A DNA stretch of 64,000 nt from Novosphingobium profundi (GCF_020524485.1 NZ_JAIVLF010000004.1:434001-498000), one strand, 5' to 3'. Counted from the first letter of the stretch, positions 26,275 through 36,834 are shown. Translations and numbers: made by a program. The notes: generated by a model not told the origin, from the sequence alone.

Positions 26275-26500
26275 AAGGCGGCTTGCACGCGCCACTGTTC
26301 CTGGCAGGTGGGCAAGGCGGCGGACATCCGACAGGCGGAAGGAACTGCAAAATGACTAGGGCACCCGCACATGCGCGGCCACCAGTGCCAGCACGAAACG
26401 GGGCCCAACTTTTTCTAATGCCCCCTCAATTAAATCAACTTTTTTAGTAGTAAACAAAGCCTTTGCGCGCTGCACAATTGTCGCTAGACCCTTGCACGAA

Positions 26501-26518
26501 GCGCTGGGTTCCCAGCGC
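26501..26518. promoter_or_regulatory. inverted repeat ahead of the SLC13 transporter
   Basis: A perfect 8-bp inverted repeat, GCGCTGGG-TT-CCCAGCGC, lies 18 bases before the transporter start. Upstream, 26407-26460 is unusually AT-rich for this genome and probably holds the promoter. The repeat may be an operator or a 5' leader hairpin. Confidence 0.3.
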
Positions 26519-26535
26519 AATCGATAGGGGAATGG

Positions 26536-28332
26536 ATGCATTTCGGTCTGGATCTGGCTTCACCGCTCGTCATGGCGCCGTTGCTTGTTCTCCTCTTCCT
26601 TGCCTTTGCCTTCGAGCTCGCCGCGCCCGAAGTCGTGGCGCTGGGCCTTGTCGCGGTGCTGCTCCTGCTGGGCATCATCGCGACCGATGACGTGCTCGAG
26701 GCGATGGGCAACCCCGCCCCGCTGACGATCGTGAGCATGTTCATCATGTCCTCGGCGCTGGTGCGAACAGGTGCGCTCGACTTCTTCTCGTCCTGCATCA
26801 CGGGCCTTGGCCGCACACACCCCTTCTTGTGCATGTGCGTATTCCTCGGCCTGATCGCCACGATCTCGGCGTTCACCAACAACACGCCGCTGGTGATGAT
26901 GATGATCCCGGTGGGCATGACGATTGCCCGCGAACTCGACATTCCCGCCTCGCGCGTGCTCATGCCGATTTCCTTTGCGGCCGTTCTGGGCGGCACCGTC
27001 ACCCTGCTCGGCACCTCGACCAACATCCTGGTCGATGGCGTCGCGCGCCGCGCTGGCATCGAGCCCTTCGGCCTCTTCGAGATCGCGCCGGTCGGCATTA
27101 TCGTCGCCACCATCGGCGTCATCTGGCTCGCTGTGTCGAACAAGCTGCTCCCCGAACGCCAGACCGTGGCAAGCCTGGGCAATGGCAGCGACAACAAGCG
27201 CTTCGTCGTCTCGATCTTCATCGAGGCAGGATCGCCCTATATCGGCCAGCCCCCCAAGACCATCGACCTGCTCTCGCGCAGCGAACGCCGCCTTGTCGAC
27301 GTGCTGCGCGGCGACCAGTCGCTGCGCCGCAACTTTGCCGCACAGACGTTGGAGGAAGGCGACATTCTGGTCCTGCGCACATCTGCAAGCGACCTCATGT
27401 CCCTGAAGGAAGCCGGGCGCATCTCGATGACCGCCGCGTCCACCACCGACCCGCACCTCGTCCAGCTCTCGACGCGCAACTCGGTCATGGCCGAGACGCT
27501 CCTGGCTCCAGGCGCCGAGATTATCGGGCATACCCTGTTCGAGCTGCGCCTGCGCCGCCGCTACGGCGTCTACCCGATCGCACTTCACCGCAAGGGCACG
27601 AACCTTGAGGACCGCTTCGAGCGCGTCCCTCTCGAAGTGGGCGATACACTCCTGATCGAAGGCGCGCCCGAAGATCTGCGCCGCCTCGTCGAGGACCAGC
27701 AGCTCGTCAACATCGCCGAGCCGACCTCGCGCGGCTTTCGCCGCAACAAGGCCTGGATCGCGATTGCGACAATGCTGGGTGTAGTGGTCGGCGCTGCGTT
27801 CGACCTCATGCCGCTCGCGGGCCTCGCCGTCATGGGTGTCGCCGTGGTTCTTGCGGGGCGCTGCGTCGAACCCGAGGAAGCCTTCCGCTCGGTCGACTGG
27901 CGCATCATCGCGCTGATCGTGGCCATGCTCTCGATCGGCACGGGGCTGGAACGCTCAGGGTTGGTTGAAACCATCGTCGGCTGGGCCACGCCCTGGCTCG
28001 GCAGCCTGGGTCCGATTGCCGCTCTTGCTGCAATCTATTTCCTCAGCCTGTTCCTGACCGAACTTGTCACCAACAACGCGGTGGCCGTCGTCGTGACCCC
28101 CATCGGGATCACGCTGGCCCAGGCGCTGCATGTCGACCCGCGCCCCTTCGTGGTCGCGGTCATGTTTGCCGCCTCGGCGAGCTTCCTCACGCCCATCGGC
28201 TACCAGACCAACACCCTCGTCTACAGCGCGGGCGGGTACAAGTTCACCGACTTCTACAAGTACGGTTTTCCGCTCACGATCCTGGTGTCCATCACGACGC
28301 TGATTGTGATCCCGATGATCTGGCCCTTCTGA
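26536..28332 (+). CDS. SLC13/DASS-family anion transporter with two RCK_C domains
   Basis: A 598-residue inner-membrane carrier. The two halves of the membrane domain carry matching anion-binding motifs, ISAFTNNTPLVMMMIPV near residue 115 and LVTNNAVAVVVTPIGI near residue 515. Ligand-loop motifs are GTSTNILVDG and TPIGYQTNTLVYSAGGY. Between them lie two soluble TrkA-C/RCK_C domains (about residues 205-300 and 300-400; e.g. LEEGDILVLRTSASDLM and LEVGDTLLIEGAPEDLRRL). This arrangement is known for transporters of dicarboxylates, sulfate and related anions. The substrate cannot be told. Confidence 0.88.
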   Translation: MHFGLDLASPLVMAPLLVLLFLAFAFELAAPEVVALGLVAVLLLLGIIATDDVLEAMGNPAPLTIVSMFIMSSALVRTGALDFFSSCITGLGRTHPFLCMCVFLGLIATISAFTNNTPLVMMMIPVGMTIARELDIPASRVLMPISFAAVLGGTVTLLGTSTNILVDGVARRAGIEPFGLFEIAPVGIIVATIGVIWLAVSNKLLPERQTVASLGNGSDNKRFVVSIFIEAGSPYIGQPPKTIDLLSRSERRLVDVLRGDQSLRRNFAAQTLEEGDILVLRTSASDLMSLKEAGRISMTAASTTDPHLVQLSTRNSVMAETLLAPGAEIIGHTLFELRLRRRYGVYPIALHRKGTNLEDRFERVPLEVGDTLLIEGAPEDLRRLVEDQQLVNIAEPTSRGFRRNKAWIAIATMLGVVVGAAFDLMPLAGLAVMGVAVVLAGRCVEPEEAFRSVDWRIIALIVAMLSIGTGLERSGLVETIVGWATPWLGSLGPIAALAAIYFLSLFLTELVTNNAVAVVVTPIGITLAQALHVDPRPFVVAVMFAASASFLTPIGYQTNTLVYSAGGYKFTDFYKYGFPLTILVSITTLIVIPMIWPF

Positions 28333-28347
28333 TCCCGAGGAACTGGA

Positions 28348-29370
28348 TCAGGGCGCCGGGCTCTCCAGTGCCTGGATCAGGCGAGGTTCGAACTCGTCCG
28401 GCGCCTCGACCTGGGGCGAATGGCCGCGCCCTTCGAACCAGACGATGCGCGCATCGGGCATGCGCGCCGCAGCATCCTCGACCACCTCGGGAATGGGCCT
28501 CAGCCGCACCTTCACCGCATCGGGGGCCTGCCCCTTGCCGAAGGTCGTCGTGTCGAGCCGGCCGATCATCAGCGTGACGGGCACCTTCAGGTTGCCGAAC
28601 TCGTGCGAGACCGGCTGGGTCAGGATCATCTCGGCGGTCTTGGCCTGTGCAATCTCGACTTTGTCGTCGTCTTCGGTCGCATACTGCCCGGCGAGCATGT
28701 CTACCCAGCGGTCGTAATCCGCACGCCATTCGCCGTGGTAGTAGGTCCGCAGCTGATAGCCCTTGATCGAGGCACGGTCCTTGGCGCGTTCAGCCGCGAT
28801 CAGCTTGTCGAGCGGCACATAGGGCACCCCCTGCTCCATCCGGTCGACAAGCCCCAACGGATTGATCAGCAGCAGCCGCGACGTGTCGTCCGGGAACATC
28901 AGCGCATAGCGCAAGGCCAGCATCCCGCCTGTCGAATGCGCCAGCATGATCGGCTTCTCCACACCCTGCGCCTCCAGCAGGCGGTGCGTGGCATCGGCCA
29001 TCAGCGCGAGCGTGTACTGCGCGCTCGCCGGTTTCGAGGACTTGCAGAAGCCCAGCTGGTCGGGAACGATCACCCGGTATCCCGCCGCCAGGAGCGCGCG
29101 CGCCGTGCTCTCCCAGGTCGCCGCACAGAAGTTCTTGCCGTGGAGGAGCACCACACTCTGCCCGTTGGGCTGCTTCGGCGCGACGTCCATGAAGGTCATC
29201 TGCGCGTCCTCATCCCCCACGCGCACGGCGAAGCGCTTTTCCGGCCAGGGATAGGCGAACCGCTCCAGGTTGCTGCCCAAGGGCGCCACGTCCTGTGCGG
29301 CGGCTCCGTTCGCGCTCAAGATACTCAGAGCAAGGGCGGCGGTAGCGGGTACAAGACGGCGTAGGGGCAC
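28348..29370 (-). CDS. secreted alpha/beta hydrolase
   Basis: A 340-residue alpha/beta-fold hydrolase with a signal peptide (RLVPATAALALSILSANGAAAQ). Catalytic triad candidates are Ser in LAHSTGGMLA (an AHSxG variant of GxSxG), Asp in MIGRLDTTT and His in GRGHSPQVEAPDEF. The oxyanion-hole motif is LLHGKNFCAATW. I chose the GTG at 29370 because it follows TTGGAGAAATTTC and begins just before the signal peptide; the ATG further upstream adds unrelated sequence. Substrate unknown. It is convergent with the transporter and divergent from purB. Confidence 0.8.
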   Translation of the reverse strand: MPLRRLVPATAALALSILSANGAAAQDVAPLGSNLERFAYPWPEKRFAVRVGDEDAQMTFMDVAPKQPNGQSVVLLHGKNFCAATWESTARALLAAGYRVIVPDQLGFCKSSKPASAQYTLALMADATHRLLEAQGVEKPIMLAHSTGGMLALRYALMFPDDTSRLLLINPLGLVDRMEQGVPYVPLDKLIAAERAKDRASIKGYQLRTYYHGEWRADYDRWVDMLAGQYATEDDDKVEIAQAKTAEMILTQPVSHEFGNLKVPVTLMIGRLDTTTFGKGQAPDAVKVRLRPIPEVVEDAAARMPDARIVWFEGRGHSPQVEAPDEFEPRLIQALESPAP

Positions 29371-29534
29371 GAAATTTCTCCAACCGGGGATGCGGGTTCC
29401 TAGACCAAGCGCGCAAGGGCACGGAAGGCTCCTGCCAAAAAAGTCACCCCGCTCATCGGGTAGCCTTGCGCCTTGCACTTGCCTTTCGCCCGAAGCGGCC
29501 CTAGCGGACGCCGCGTCAGCCAAAGGAGTCTTGC

Positions 29535-30848
<1,314 letters not shown>

Positions 30849-30988
30849 GACGCGCAGCACGCAGCGCCGATGCCGCAGGGCCGATGATCCGGGGCCTTCC
30901 CTTACCCCGCTTTCGGCCTTAGCATCGGCGCTTCGCCGCGCCCGGGCACCCGCCCGGGCCTGGCACGGCACGAACATCGGGAGCCTGC

Positions 30989-31345
30989 ATGAAAGCCGTC
31001 CGCACCATCGCCTGGATCGTGACCACGGCCATCCTGGTCGCCTTCATCGCCATGAACTGGACCAAGGTCCCGGTGAACTTCTGGCCCTTGGACGATGGCA
31101 ACTACATCCATTTCGACTGGCCGGTTGGCTTTGTTGCGCTGTTCTTCTTCCTGCTCGGCATGGTGCCGGTGTGGCTGTACTTCCGGGCCGTGCGCTGGCG
31201 CCTCAACCGCCGCATCGCCAGCCTCGAGAACGCGCTCCACGCCAGTTCGATGCCTTCGCTCGCCGAGGAACCCACGGCCAGCGCCGCCACCTCCCCCCGG
31301 CCTGACACGACATCGCAAACGACACCCCTGACCCCGGATACCTGA
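30989..31345 (+). CDS. lapA: LapA-domain membrane protein
   Basis: A 118-residue protein with two N-terminal membrane helices (TIAWIVTTAILVAFIAMNW and GFVALFFFLLGMVPVWLYF), the LapA motif NWTKVPVNFW and a short charged helix after them (RAVRWRLNRRIASLENAL). The Ser/Thr/Pro-rich tail is probably disordered. In E. coli LapA helps LapB regulate LpxC; here the tail lacks an obvious LapB partner and none is adjacent. It is 4 bases upstream of pyrF, the same pairing as in E. coli pgpB-lapA-lapB-pyrF. Confidence 0.78.
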   Translation: MKAVRTIAWIVTTAILVAFIAMNWTKVPVNFWPLDDGNYIHFDWPVGFVALFFFLLGMVPVWLYFRAVRWRLNRRIASLENALHASSMPSLAEEPTASAATSPRPDTTSQTTPLTPDT

Positions 31346-31349
31346 GCCC

Positions 31350-32027
31350 ATGAGCAACAATCCCGTCTACCTCGCACTCGACGTCCCCCGCCTCGACGCC
31401 GCCGAAGCGCTGGCCCGCAAGGTCAAGGACCACGTCGGCGGGATCAAGCTCGGCCTCGAATTCTTCTGCGCCCATGGCCATCACGGCGTGCGCGAGATCC
31501 AGAAGGTGGGCCTGCCCATCTTCCTCGACCTCAAGCTCCACGACATCCCCAACACGGTCGCCGCCGCGATGCAGGCGATCAACACGCTGAACCCGGCGGT
31601 GGTGACGATCCACGCCGCGGGCGGACGCGCGATGATGGAAGATGCCAAGGCAGCAGCCGGCGAGAACACCAAGGTCGTGGCCGTCACCGTCCTGACCAGC
31701 CTCGACAACGACGACCTCTCGGCCATCGGCATCACGGCCGATCCGATGGAACAGGCGCTGCGCCTGGCCGAACTGTCGCAGGCCGCCGGGCTCGATGGCA
31801 TCGTGTGCTCGGGCCACGAAGTCGGCGCGATCCACAAGCAGTGGAAGGACGGCTACTTCGTCGTCCCTGGCCTGCGCCTGCCCGACAGCAAGCTCGCCGA
31901 CCAGAAGCGCATCGTCTCCCCGCGCGAGGCGCGCGACAACGGCGCAAGCCTGCTCGTCGTCGGCCGCCCGATCCGCGGCGCGGAAGACCCGCTGGCCGCC
32001 GCCAAGGCCATCGAAGAGACGCTGTAA
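31350..32027 (+). CDS. pyrF: orotidine-5'-phosphate decarboxylase
   Basis: Last step of UMP synthesis. The 225-residue TIM barrel has the catalytic motif FLDLKLHDIPNTV (Asp-Lys-Asp network) and GIVCSGHEVGAI, VVPGLRL, and VVGRPIRGAEDP near the C-terminus for phosphate binding. The spacing to lapA is four bases, so they form one unit. Confidence 0.97.
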   Translation: MSNNPVYLALDVPRLDAAEALARKVKDHVGGIKLGLEFFCAHGHHGVREIQKVGLPIFLDLKLHDIPNTVAAAMQAINTLNPAVVTIHAAGGRAMMEDAKAAAGENTKVVAVTVLTSLDNDDLSAIGITADPMEQALRLAELSQAAGLDGIVCSGHEVGAIHKQWKDGYFVVPGLRLPDSKLADQKRIVSPREARDNGASLLVVGRPIRGAEDPLAAAKAIEETL

Positions 32028-32235
32028 TTCCAAGATCGGCGACTTCACCGTTCGCACGTAAAGCAGCGCGCACAAGGTGAGGTCGCCCGTTCCGGGAGCC
32101 CGAGGGCAATGGCCCTCGAAACCCTCTTCTTCATCTTTCAAACCAGCGCCGCGCACCTTCCATTCATCGTCACGAAACATCCCCTCGTCCAAGTCGTTGG
32201 ACAAGCTCTGAGAGGATGATGGAGTGCACACGACG

Positions 32236-32988
32236 ATGAAATCGAAGCTTCTTTGGGCCGCTGCGGCCGCGACACTGGTGACGCTTCCCGCGCTGGCGCA
32301 GGCGCAGCAGGCCCAGGCCCCTGCAATCGCGGCGAACCACACGCTCCTGAGTGTAAACGCGGAAGGCTCCTCCAACCGCGAGCCCGACATGGCCAACTTT
32401 CGCGCGGGCGTCACCACGCAAGGCGCCAGCGCCAGCACCGCCCTTGCCGAGAACTCGCAGCGCATGACCGCTGTCTTTGCCGCACTCAAGCGCGCAGGGA
32501 TCGCCGAGAAGGACATCCAGACCAGCAATCTGAACGTGAGCCCGGTCTACTCGCAGCCCGCCCGCCGCCCGGACGGCAGCTATGACGCGAACGAGCGCAC
32601 AATCACCGGCTACCAGGTCAACAACACCGTCCTGGTGCGCCAGCGCAAGCTCGACAATTACGGCGCAGTGATCGACGCGCTCGTCTCGGCGGGCGCGAAC
32701 GAGGTCAATGGCCCCGACTTTGGCCTCTCCTCGCCCGAGGCGGCGCAGGACGAAGCGCGCACCGCCGCCATAAAGGCCGCGCGCGAACGCGCCGAACTCT
32801 ACGCCAGCGCGGCGGGCCTGCGTGTCGTGCGGATCGTCTCGATCAGCGAGGCGGGCGGGTATGCACCCCAGATCCGGGCCAAAAGCGACATGATCCGGGT
32901 CTCCGCAGCCCCGCCGCCTGCTCCGGTCGCGGCGGGCGAACTCGACATCACCGCCCAGGTCTCGGTCCAGTTCGAACTGGCCCCGTGA
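32236..32988 (+). CDS. SIMPL-domain periplasmic protein
   Basis: A 250-residue secreted protein with signal peptide (KLLWAAAAATLVTLPALAQAQ). The mature part is a SIMPL (DUF541) domain: LSVNAEGSSNREPDMA, VFAALKRAGIAEKDIQTSNLNVSPVY in separate short blocks, YQVNNTVLVRQRKLDN and the C-terminal VSVQFEL. Members of this family (for example YggE-like) are implicated in stress tolerance; the molecular role is unknown. A GTG at 32224 is an alternative start adding four residues. It is convergent with the next lipoprotein gene. Confidence 0.83.
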   Translation: MKSKLLWAAAAATLVTLPALAQAQQAQAPAIAANHTLLSVNAEGSSNREPDMANFRAGVTTQGASASTALAENSQRMTAVFAALKRAGIAEKDIQTSNLNVSPVYSQPARRPDGSYDANERTITGYQVNNTVLVRQRKLDNYGAVIDALVSAGANEVNGPDFGLSSPEAAQDEARTAAIKAARERAELYASAAGLRVVRIVSISEAGGYAPQIRAKSDMIRVSAAPPPAPVAAGELDITAQVSVQFELAP

Positions 32989-33001
32989 GAGGCCCTGCTG
33001 C

Positions 33002-33424
33002 TCAGTTGAGCATCATGTCCTGCGAATCGATGGCGTAGTTCACCAGGGTAACCGCGTCCTCGTCGCCCTTGCGGTAGGTGAAGCGCTCGGTCCCGGTGCC
33101 TTTCTCGAACGTGGTCTGGTAGGTCGCGGTGAGATAGGTGCCGGAGGTCGAGGCGTTGGTGTTCCAGCCCACCTGCTTGGTCTCCTTCACGGCCCCCAGC
33201 TTGGTGTGGACCGCGCCGAGCAGCTTCTCGAACGCGGCCTTGTCGCTGGCGCTACGCAGTTCCGGATCGGCGCGCGTCCAGATACGGGCGTAGTTTGCCG
33301 CATCGAGATCGCCGTGGAACCGCGCGATGGCCGCGTCCGCCTTCTCGAAGGACTCCTTGATCCCGCAGCCGCCAAGCATTGCAGCGGCGGCAAATGGGAC
33401 TAGAAGGCGCGCGATACGGTTCAT
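33002..33424 (-). CDS. small predicted lipoprotein
   Basis: A 140-residue protein with the lipobox LGGCG after a hydrophobic stretch (LLVPFAAAAM), so it is a lipoprotein. The mature part has a small alpha/beta look with an Asp/Ala-rich helical start (ESFEKADAAIARFHGDL) and strands such as TYLTATYQTTFEKGTG, resembling DUF4019/DUF3887-type stress proteins. This is only an impression. It ends 13 bases after the SIMPL gene (convergent). Confidence 0.66.
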   Translation of the reverse strand: MNRIARLLVPFAAAAMLGGCGIKESFEKADAAIARFHGDLDAANYARIWTRADPELRSASDKAAFEKLLGAVHTKLGAVKETKQVGWNTNASTSGTYLTATYQTTFEKGTGTERFTYRKGDEDAVTLVNYAIDSQDMMLN

Positions 33425-33493
33425 TGCGAAGAGATCCTTGTTGCAACTGGCAGGGGGTAAAGAGCCGAGATCACTCTAGCCAGCGGACAGGCC

Positions 33494-34132
33494 ATGCCAA
33501 CACCGGCGATCAAGATTTGCGGTATCTCCACAAGCGACGCGCTCGACGCCGCGATCCGTGCGCACGCGGACTACGCCGGCTTCGTGTTCTTCGAAAAGAG
33601 CCCGCGCCATGTGACGAGCGCACAGGCCGCCGCGCTCTCGCAGCGGGCACAGGGCCGCATCGCGCGGGTCGGGCTTTTCGTCGATGCCGACGATGCGACC
33701 ATCGGCGAGGCACTGGCCGCAGCCCAACTCGACGTGCTCCAGCTTCATGGCTCCGAAACGCCCGAGCGCTGCGCGCAGCTGCGTGCGCGCCACGGCGTGG
33801 AGGTGTGGAAGGCGCTGCCCGTCGCGACGGCAGAGGACGCGGCAAAGGCGCATGGCTATGCCCAGGCCATCGACCGCGTGCTGTTCGATGCCAAGACGCC
33901 CAAGGGGACGCTGCCGGGCGGCATGGGCCTGAAATTCGACTGGCGGCTGGTGGCCAACTGGAAGGGCCCTGTCGCCTGGGGACTTGCCGGAGGCTTGACC
34001 CCCGACAACGCCGCCGAGGCTCTTGCCCGTACAGGCGCGCCGCTCCTCGACACCTCCTCGGGCGTCGAGAGCGCACCGGGCATCAAGGATGTCGACAAGA
34101 TCGCGGCGTTCTGCCGGGCCGCGCGCGCCTGA
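33494..34132 (+). CDS. trpF: phosphoribosylanthranilate isomerase
   Basis: Third step from anthranilate to tryptophan. The 212-residue TIM barrel has KICGISTSDAL with the catalytic Cys at the start, LQLHGSETP, VLFDAKTPKG with the catalytic Asp, and LLDTSSGVESAPGIKD binding phosphate. It lies 1.4 kb upstream of trpB on the same strand, with two OMP genes on the other strand between them. Confidence 0.95.
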   Translation: MPTPAIKICGISTSDALDAAIRAHADYAGFVFFEKSPRHVTSAQAAALSQRAQGRIARVGLFVDADDATIGEALAAAQLDVLQLHGSETPERCAQLRARHGVEVWKALPVATAEDAAKAHGYAQAIDRVLFDAKTPKGTLPGGMGLKFDWRLVANWKGPVAWGLAGGLTPDNAAEALARTGAPLLDTSSGVESAPGIKDVDKIAAFCRAARA

Positions 34133-34136
34133 TCGC

Positions 34137-34604
34137 TCAGAACATGATGCCGAGCCCGGCGATGAGGATTTCCTTGTCACCTTCATGCTCGGTTGCGAGG
34201 TGCTTGTACTCCCCCTTGAGGTAGAGCCGCTCGCCGATTTCCTGCTCCCAGCCCCCGCTGAAGCCCCAGGCCGCTTCGCAATGGGGGCAATCCTTGGACT
34301 GGTAGTTCAGGCCGACGAAGGCCTTGCCCCGCTCGGTCACCTCCAGACCGGCGCGCACGCCGATGCCCAGCGCCACGTGGCGCTCCCTGACCATCTCCTT
34401 GTCGAGGCTGGCCTCGAGCCCCACGAAGATGGTCTCGGTAAGGTCCCAGTCATAGCCCGCCGCGAGGCCAAAGATCGCCGCGTCTTCCTCGGGGCCAAAA
34501 CTGATACCGCCGATAGCTTCGGCATAGGCCTCATCCGCCCGCGCCGGACTGGCAAGACCCGCCACTGCCAGAGCCAGAAGCCCTCCCCATGCCCTGCGCC
34601 GCAT
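34137..34604 (-). CDS. outer-membrane beta-barrel protein A with CxxC
   Basis: A 155-residue secreted protein with a signal peptide (GLLALAVAGLASPARA). The mature part alternates hydrophobic and polar residues in beta-strand fashion (YDWDLTETIFVGLEA) and ends with Phe, the usual C-terminal signature for the BAM complex. A CPHC motif sits in the loop after NYQSKD. It is clearly related to the protein encoded at 34822-35289: same length, same AAGYD-x-DLT, QSK-x-C-x2-C, EYKH and final GLGIMF/GVGVKF. The start follows GAGGAGGCG. It is convergent with trpF, five bases apart. Confidence 0.76.
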   Translation of the reverse strand: MRRRAWGGLLALAVAGLASPARADEAYAEAIGGISFGPEEDAAIFGLAAGYDWDLTETIFVGLEASLDKEMVRERHVALGIGVRAGLEVTERGKAFVGLNYQSKDCPHCEAAWGFSGGWEQEIGERLYLKGEYKHLATEHEGDKEILIAGLGIMF

Positions 34605-34741
34605 CGCCTCTTCCTTTCCCGTCAGGGCCAGGTGCACAGGCGTGCGCCGGGCCCAAGTGAAAGGAGAGGCTATCATCCTGAAGAGCGCCGCGAACTCAGG
34701 TATTTCCCGCGCAGATCAAGGGGCAGATGCGGAAGAGCGCA

Positions 34742-34786
34742 CACGAAAAAGGGCGCCCCGCAGACCTGCGAAGCGCCCCTTTCGTG
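34742..34786 (-). terminator. hairpin terminator behind OMP B
   Basis: The inverted repeat CACGAAAaaGGGCGC with GCGCCCCTTTCGTG has one unpaired base and an inner CGCA/TGCG stem, 36 bases past the stop of the 34822-35289 gene. On the minus strand it is followed by a C/T-rich tract, CCCTTTTTCGTG within the stem. Confidence 0.7.
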
Positions 34787-34821
34787 CCCGGGTTGCGACC
34801 CTCAGGCTATGGGTATGGCGA

Positions 34822-35289
34822 TCAGAACTTCACGCCAACGCCGACCAGGCCCACGTCTGCGTCGGGGGTGTTGTCGCCGATCAGCATGTGCTTGTACTCG
34901 GCCTTCGCGTAGAAGTTCTTGTTGAGCGACTGCTGCACGCCGCCGCCCAGGTTGACCGAGCTGTTGCAGTAGCGGCAGGGCTTCGACTGCCATGCGGCCG
35001 AACCGAAGATCTTCGTGCCTTCGAACAGCTTCACACCGGCACGGCCACCGGCGCCCCATGCGACGCGGGTGTGGTCGGTCAGGATCTTGTCGGCCGAACC
35101 TTCGACGCCGATGAAGACGTTCTTGGTCAGGTCGTAGTCGTAGCCAGCAGCGACACCGGCGATGGCTTCGTCACCGCTATCGTTCCAGATGATGCCGGTG
35201 CGGCCTTCGACGCGGATCTCGTCCGCCATGGCAGGCGTGGCGACGGCAGCAACCGCAGCAGCGGCGAGCGAAACAAGTGCAATACGCAT
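34822..35289 (-). CDS. outer-membrane beta-barrel protein B with CxxC
   Basis: A 155-residue protein with signal peptide (LVSLAAAAVAAVATPAMA) and a mature barrel-like domain ending in Phe. It carries CRYC after QSKP, at the same place as CPHC in its neighbour, and shares AAGYD, DLT, EYKH and the terminal strand. It is a porin-family (OMP_b-brl) type protein. The start at 35289 precedes the signal peptide with a purine-rich segment ahead. It has its own terminator and is transcribed divergently from trpB, so the regulation of the two may be linked. Confidence 0.78.
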   Translation of the reverse strand: MRIALVSLAAAAVAAVATPAMADEIRVEGRTGIIWNDSGDEAIAGVAAGYDYDLTKNVFIGVEGSADKILTDHTRVAWGAGGRAGVKLFEGTKIFGSAAWQSKPCRYCNSSVNLGGGVQQSLNKNFYAKAEYKHMLIGDNTPDADVGLVGVGVKF

Positions 35290-35462
35290 AAAAACAGACT
35301 CCAGTTGTACCCCCGACCCTCGGCGGGGGGTGTCCCTCTTGCGGGGCAGGAGCGCCGCTGCGCCTTCCAACCTGTCGGTCAGATGAACGAAATATTCCTT
35401 TCTGTCCTCAAGACGTCACAATTCTGCGGCATAGAGACACATTATTGCATTGAATGTGCTGG

Positions 35463-35483
35463 CAATTGCACTCCTTGCAATTG
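35463..35483. promoter_or_regulatory. inverted repeat between OMP B and trpB
   Basis: A perfect 8-bp inverted repeat, CAATTGCA-CTCCT-TGCAATTG, lies in the 267-base gap between the divergent OMP B and trpB genes. Further TTGCA-like sequences lie just upstream. The half-sites are AT-rich against this genome, so it may be an operator for either gene. No regulator is nearby. Confidence 0.35.
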
Positions 35484-35556
35484 AAAACGCGGCAGTTCAC
35501 CCCAGCGCGCGATCCCGCTGGACAGGCCCGCGCGGCTCTGCCAATCCGCCCCCACT

Positions 35557-36834
35557 ATGACTGACCAAACGCCTGTGAACCGCCCCGCGAGCCCTCTGGC
35601 AGCCGACCAGGTGAACTCGTGGCGCGCCCTGCCCGATGCCTCCGGCCACTTCGGCCAGTTCGGCGGTCGCTACGTCGCCGAAACGCTCATGCCGCTCATC
35701 CTCGATCTCGAGAAGGAGTACCGCAAGGCGCAGGACGATCCCGCGTTCTGGTCGGAATTCGATTCGCTGATGAAGGACTTCGTCGGCCGCCCCAGCCCGC
35801 TCTACTACGCACCGCGCATGACCGAGCACTGGCGCGAAAAGGCGCCCGCTGGAAAGGGCCCGAAAATCTACTTCAAGCGCGAGGAGCTGAACCACACCGG
35901 CGCGCACAAGATCAACAACTGCATCGGCCAGATCCTGCTCGCAATGCGCATGGGCAAGACCAAGATCATTGCCGAGACCGGCGCGGGCCAGCACGGCGTT
36001 GCGACCGCGACCGTGGCGGCGCGCTTCGGCCTGCCCTGCACGATCTTCATGGGCGCGACCGACGTGGAGCGCCAGAAGCCCAACGTCTTCCGCATGAAGC
36101 TGCTGGGCGCCGAAGTCGTCCCCGTGACGAGCGGCGCCATGACGCTGAAGGACGCGATGAACGATGCGCTGCGCCACTGGGTCGCAAACGTGCACGACAC
36201 CTTCTACATCATCGGCACCGCTGCGGGCCCGCACCCCTATCCCGAACTGGTGCGCGACTTCCAGTCGATCATCGGCAAGGAAACCCGCGAGCAGATGCTG
36301 GAGAAGGAAGGGCGCCTGCCCGACCGTCTCGTGGCGGCCGTGGGCGGGGGCTCGAACGCGATCGGCCTGTTTCACCCGTTCCTCGATGATCCGGACGTCC
36401 AGATGACCGGCATCGAGGCAGGTGGCCACGGTGTTGGCACCGACAAGCACGCCGCTTCGCTGACGGGCGGCAAGCCCGGCATCCTGCACGGCAACAAGAC
36501 CTATTTGCTCCAGGACGAGGACGGGCAGATCACCGAGGCGCACTCGATCTCGGCCGGTCTCGACTATCCCGGCCTTGGCCCCGAGCATTCCTGGCTGCAC
36601 GAATCGGGCCGGGTCGACTACGTGCCGATCACCGATGGCGAGGCGCTCGAAGCCTTCCAGCTGTGCTGCGCACTCGAGGGCATCATCCCCGCGCTCGAAA
36701 GCGCCCACGCGCTGGCTGCCCTGCCCCAGCTGACCGCTGAGATGGACGAGGACCAGCTCCTTGTCGTCAATGTCTCGGGCCGCGGCGACAAGGACATCTT
36801 CACGGTGGCCGAGGCGCTGGACGTCGAACTGTGA
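35557..36834 (+). CDS. trpB: tryptophan synthase beta chain
   Basis: Condenses indole with L-serine to tryptophan, using PLP. The 425-residue protein carries the PLP lysine in [20 protein letters not shown], the phosphate-binding GGGSNAIG and [16 protein letters not shown]. The family core begins about residue 30 ([11 protein letters not shown]). The last 4 bases form a GTGA overlap with the next small gene. With trpA it makes an alpha-beta-beta-alpha complex that channels indole. Confidence 0.96.
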   Translation: MTDQTPVNRPASPLAADQVNSWRALPDASGHFGQFGGRYVAETLMPLILDLEKEYRKAQDDPAFWSEFDSLMKDFVGRPSPLYYAPRMTEHWREKAPAGKGPKIYFKREELNHTGAHKINNCIGQILLAMRMGKTKIIAETGAGQHGVATATVAARFGLPCTIFMGATDVERQKPNVFRMKLLGAEVVPVTSGAMTLKDAMNDALRHWVANVHDTFYIIGTAAGPHPYPELVRDFQSIIGKETREQMLEKEGRLPDRLVAAVGGGSNAIGLFHPFLDDPDVQMTGIEAGGHGVGTDKHAASLTGGKPGILHGNKTYLLQDEDGQITEAHSISAGLDYPGLGPEHSWLHESGRVDYVPITDGEALEAFQLCCALEGIIPALESAHALAALPQLTAEMDEDQLLVVNVSGRGDKDIFTVAEALDVEL

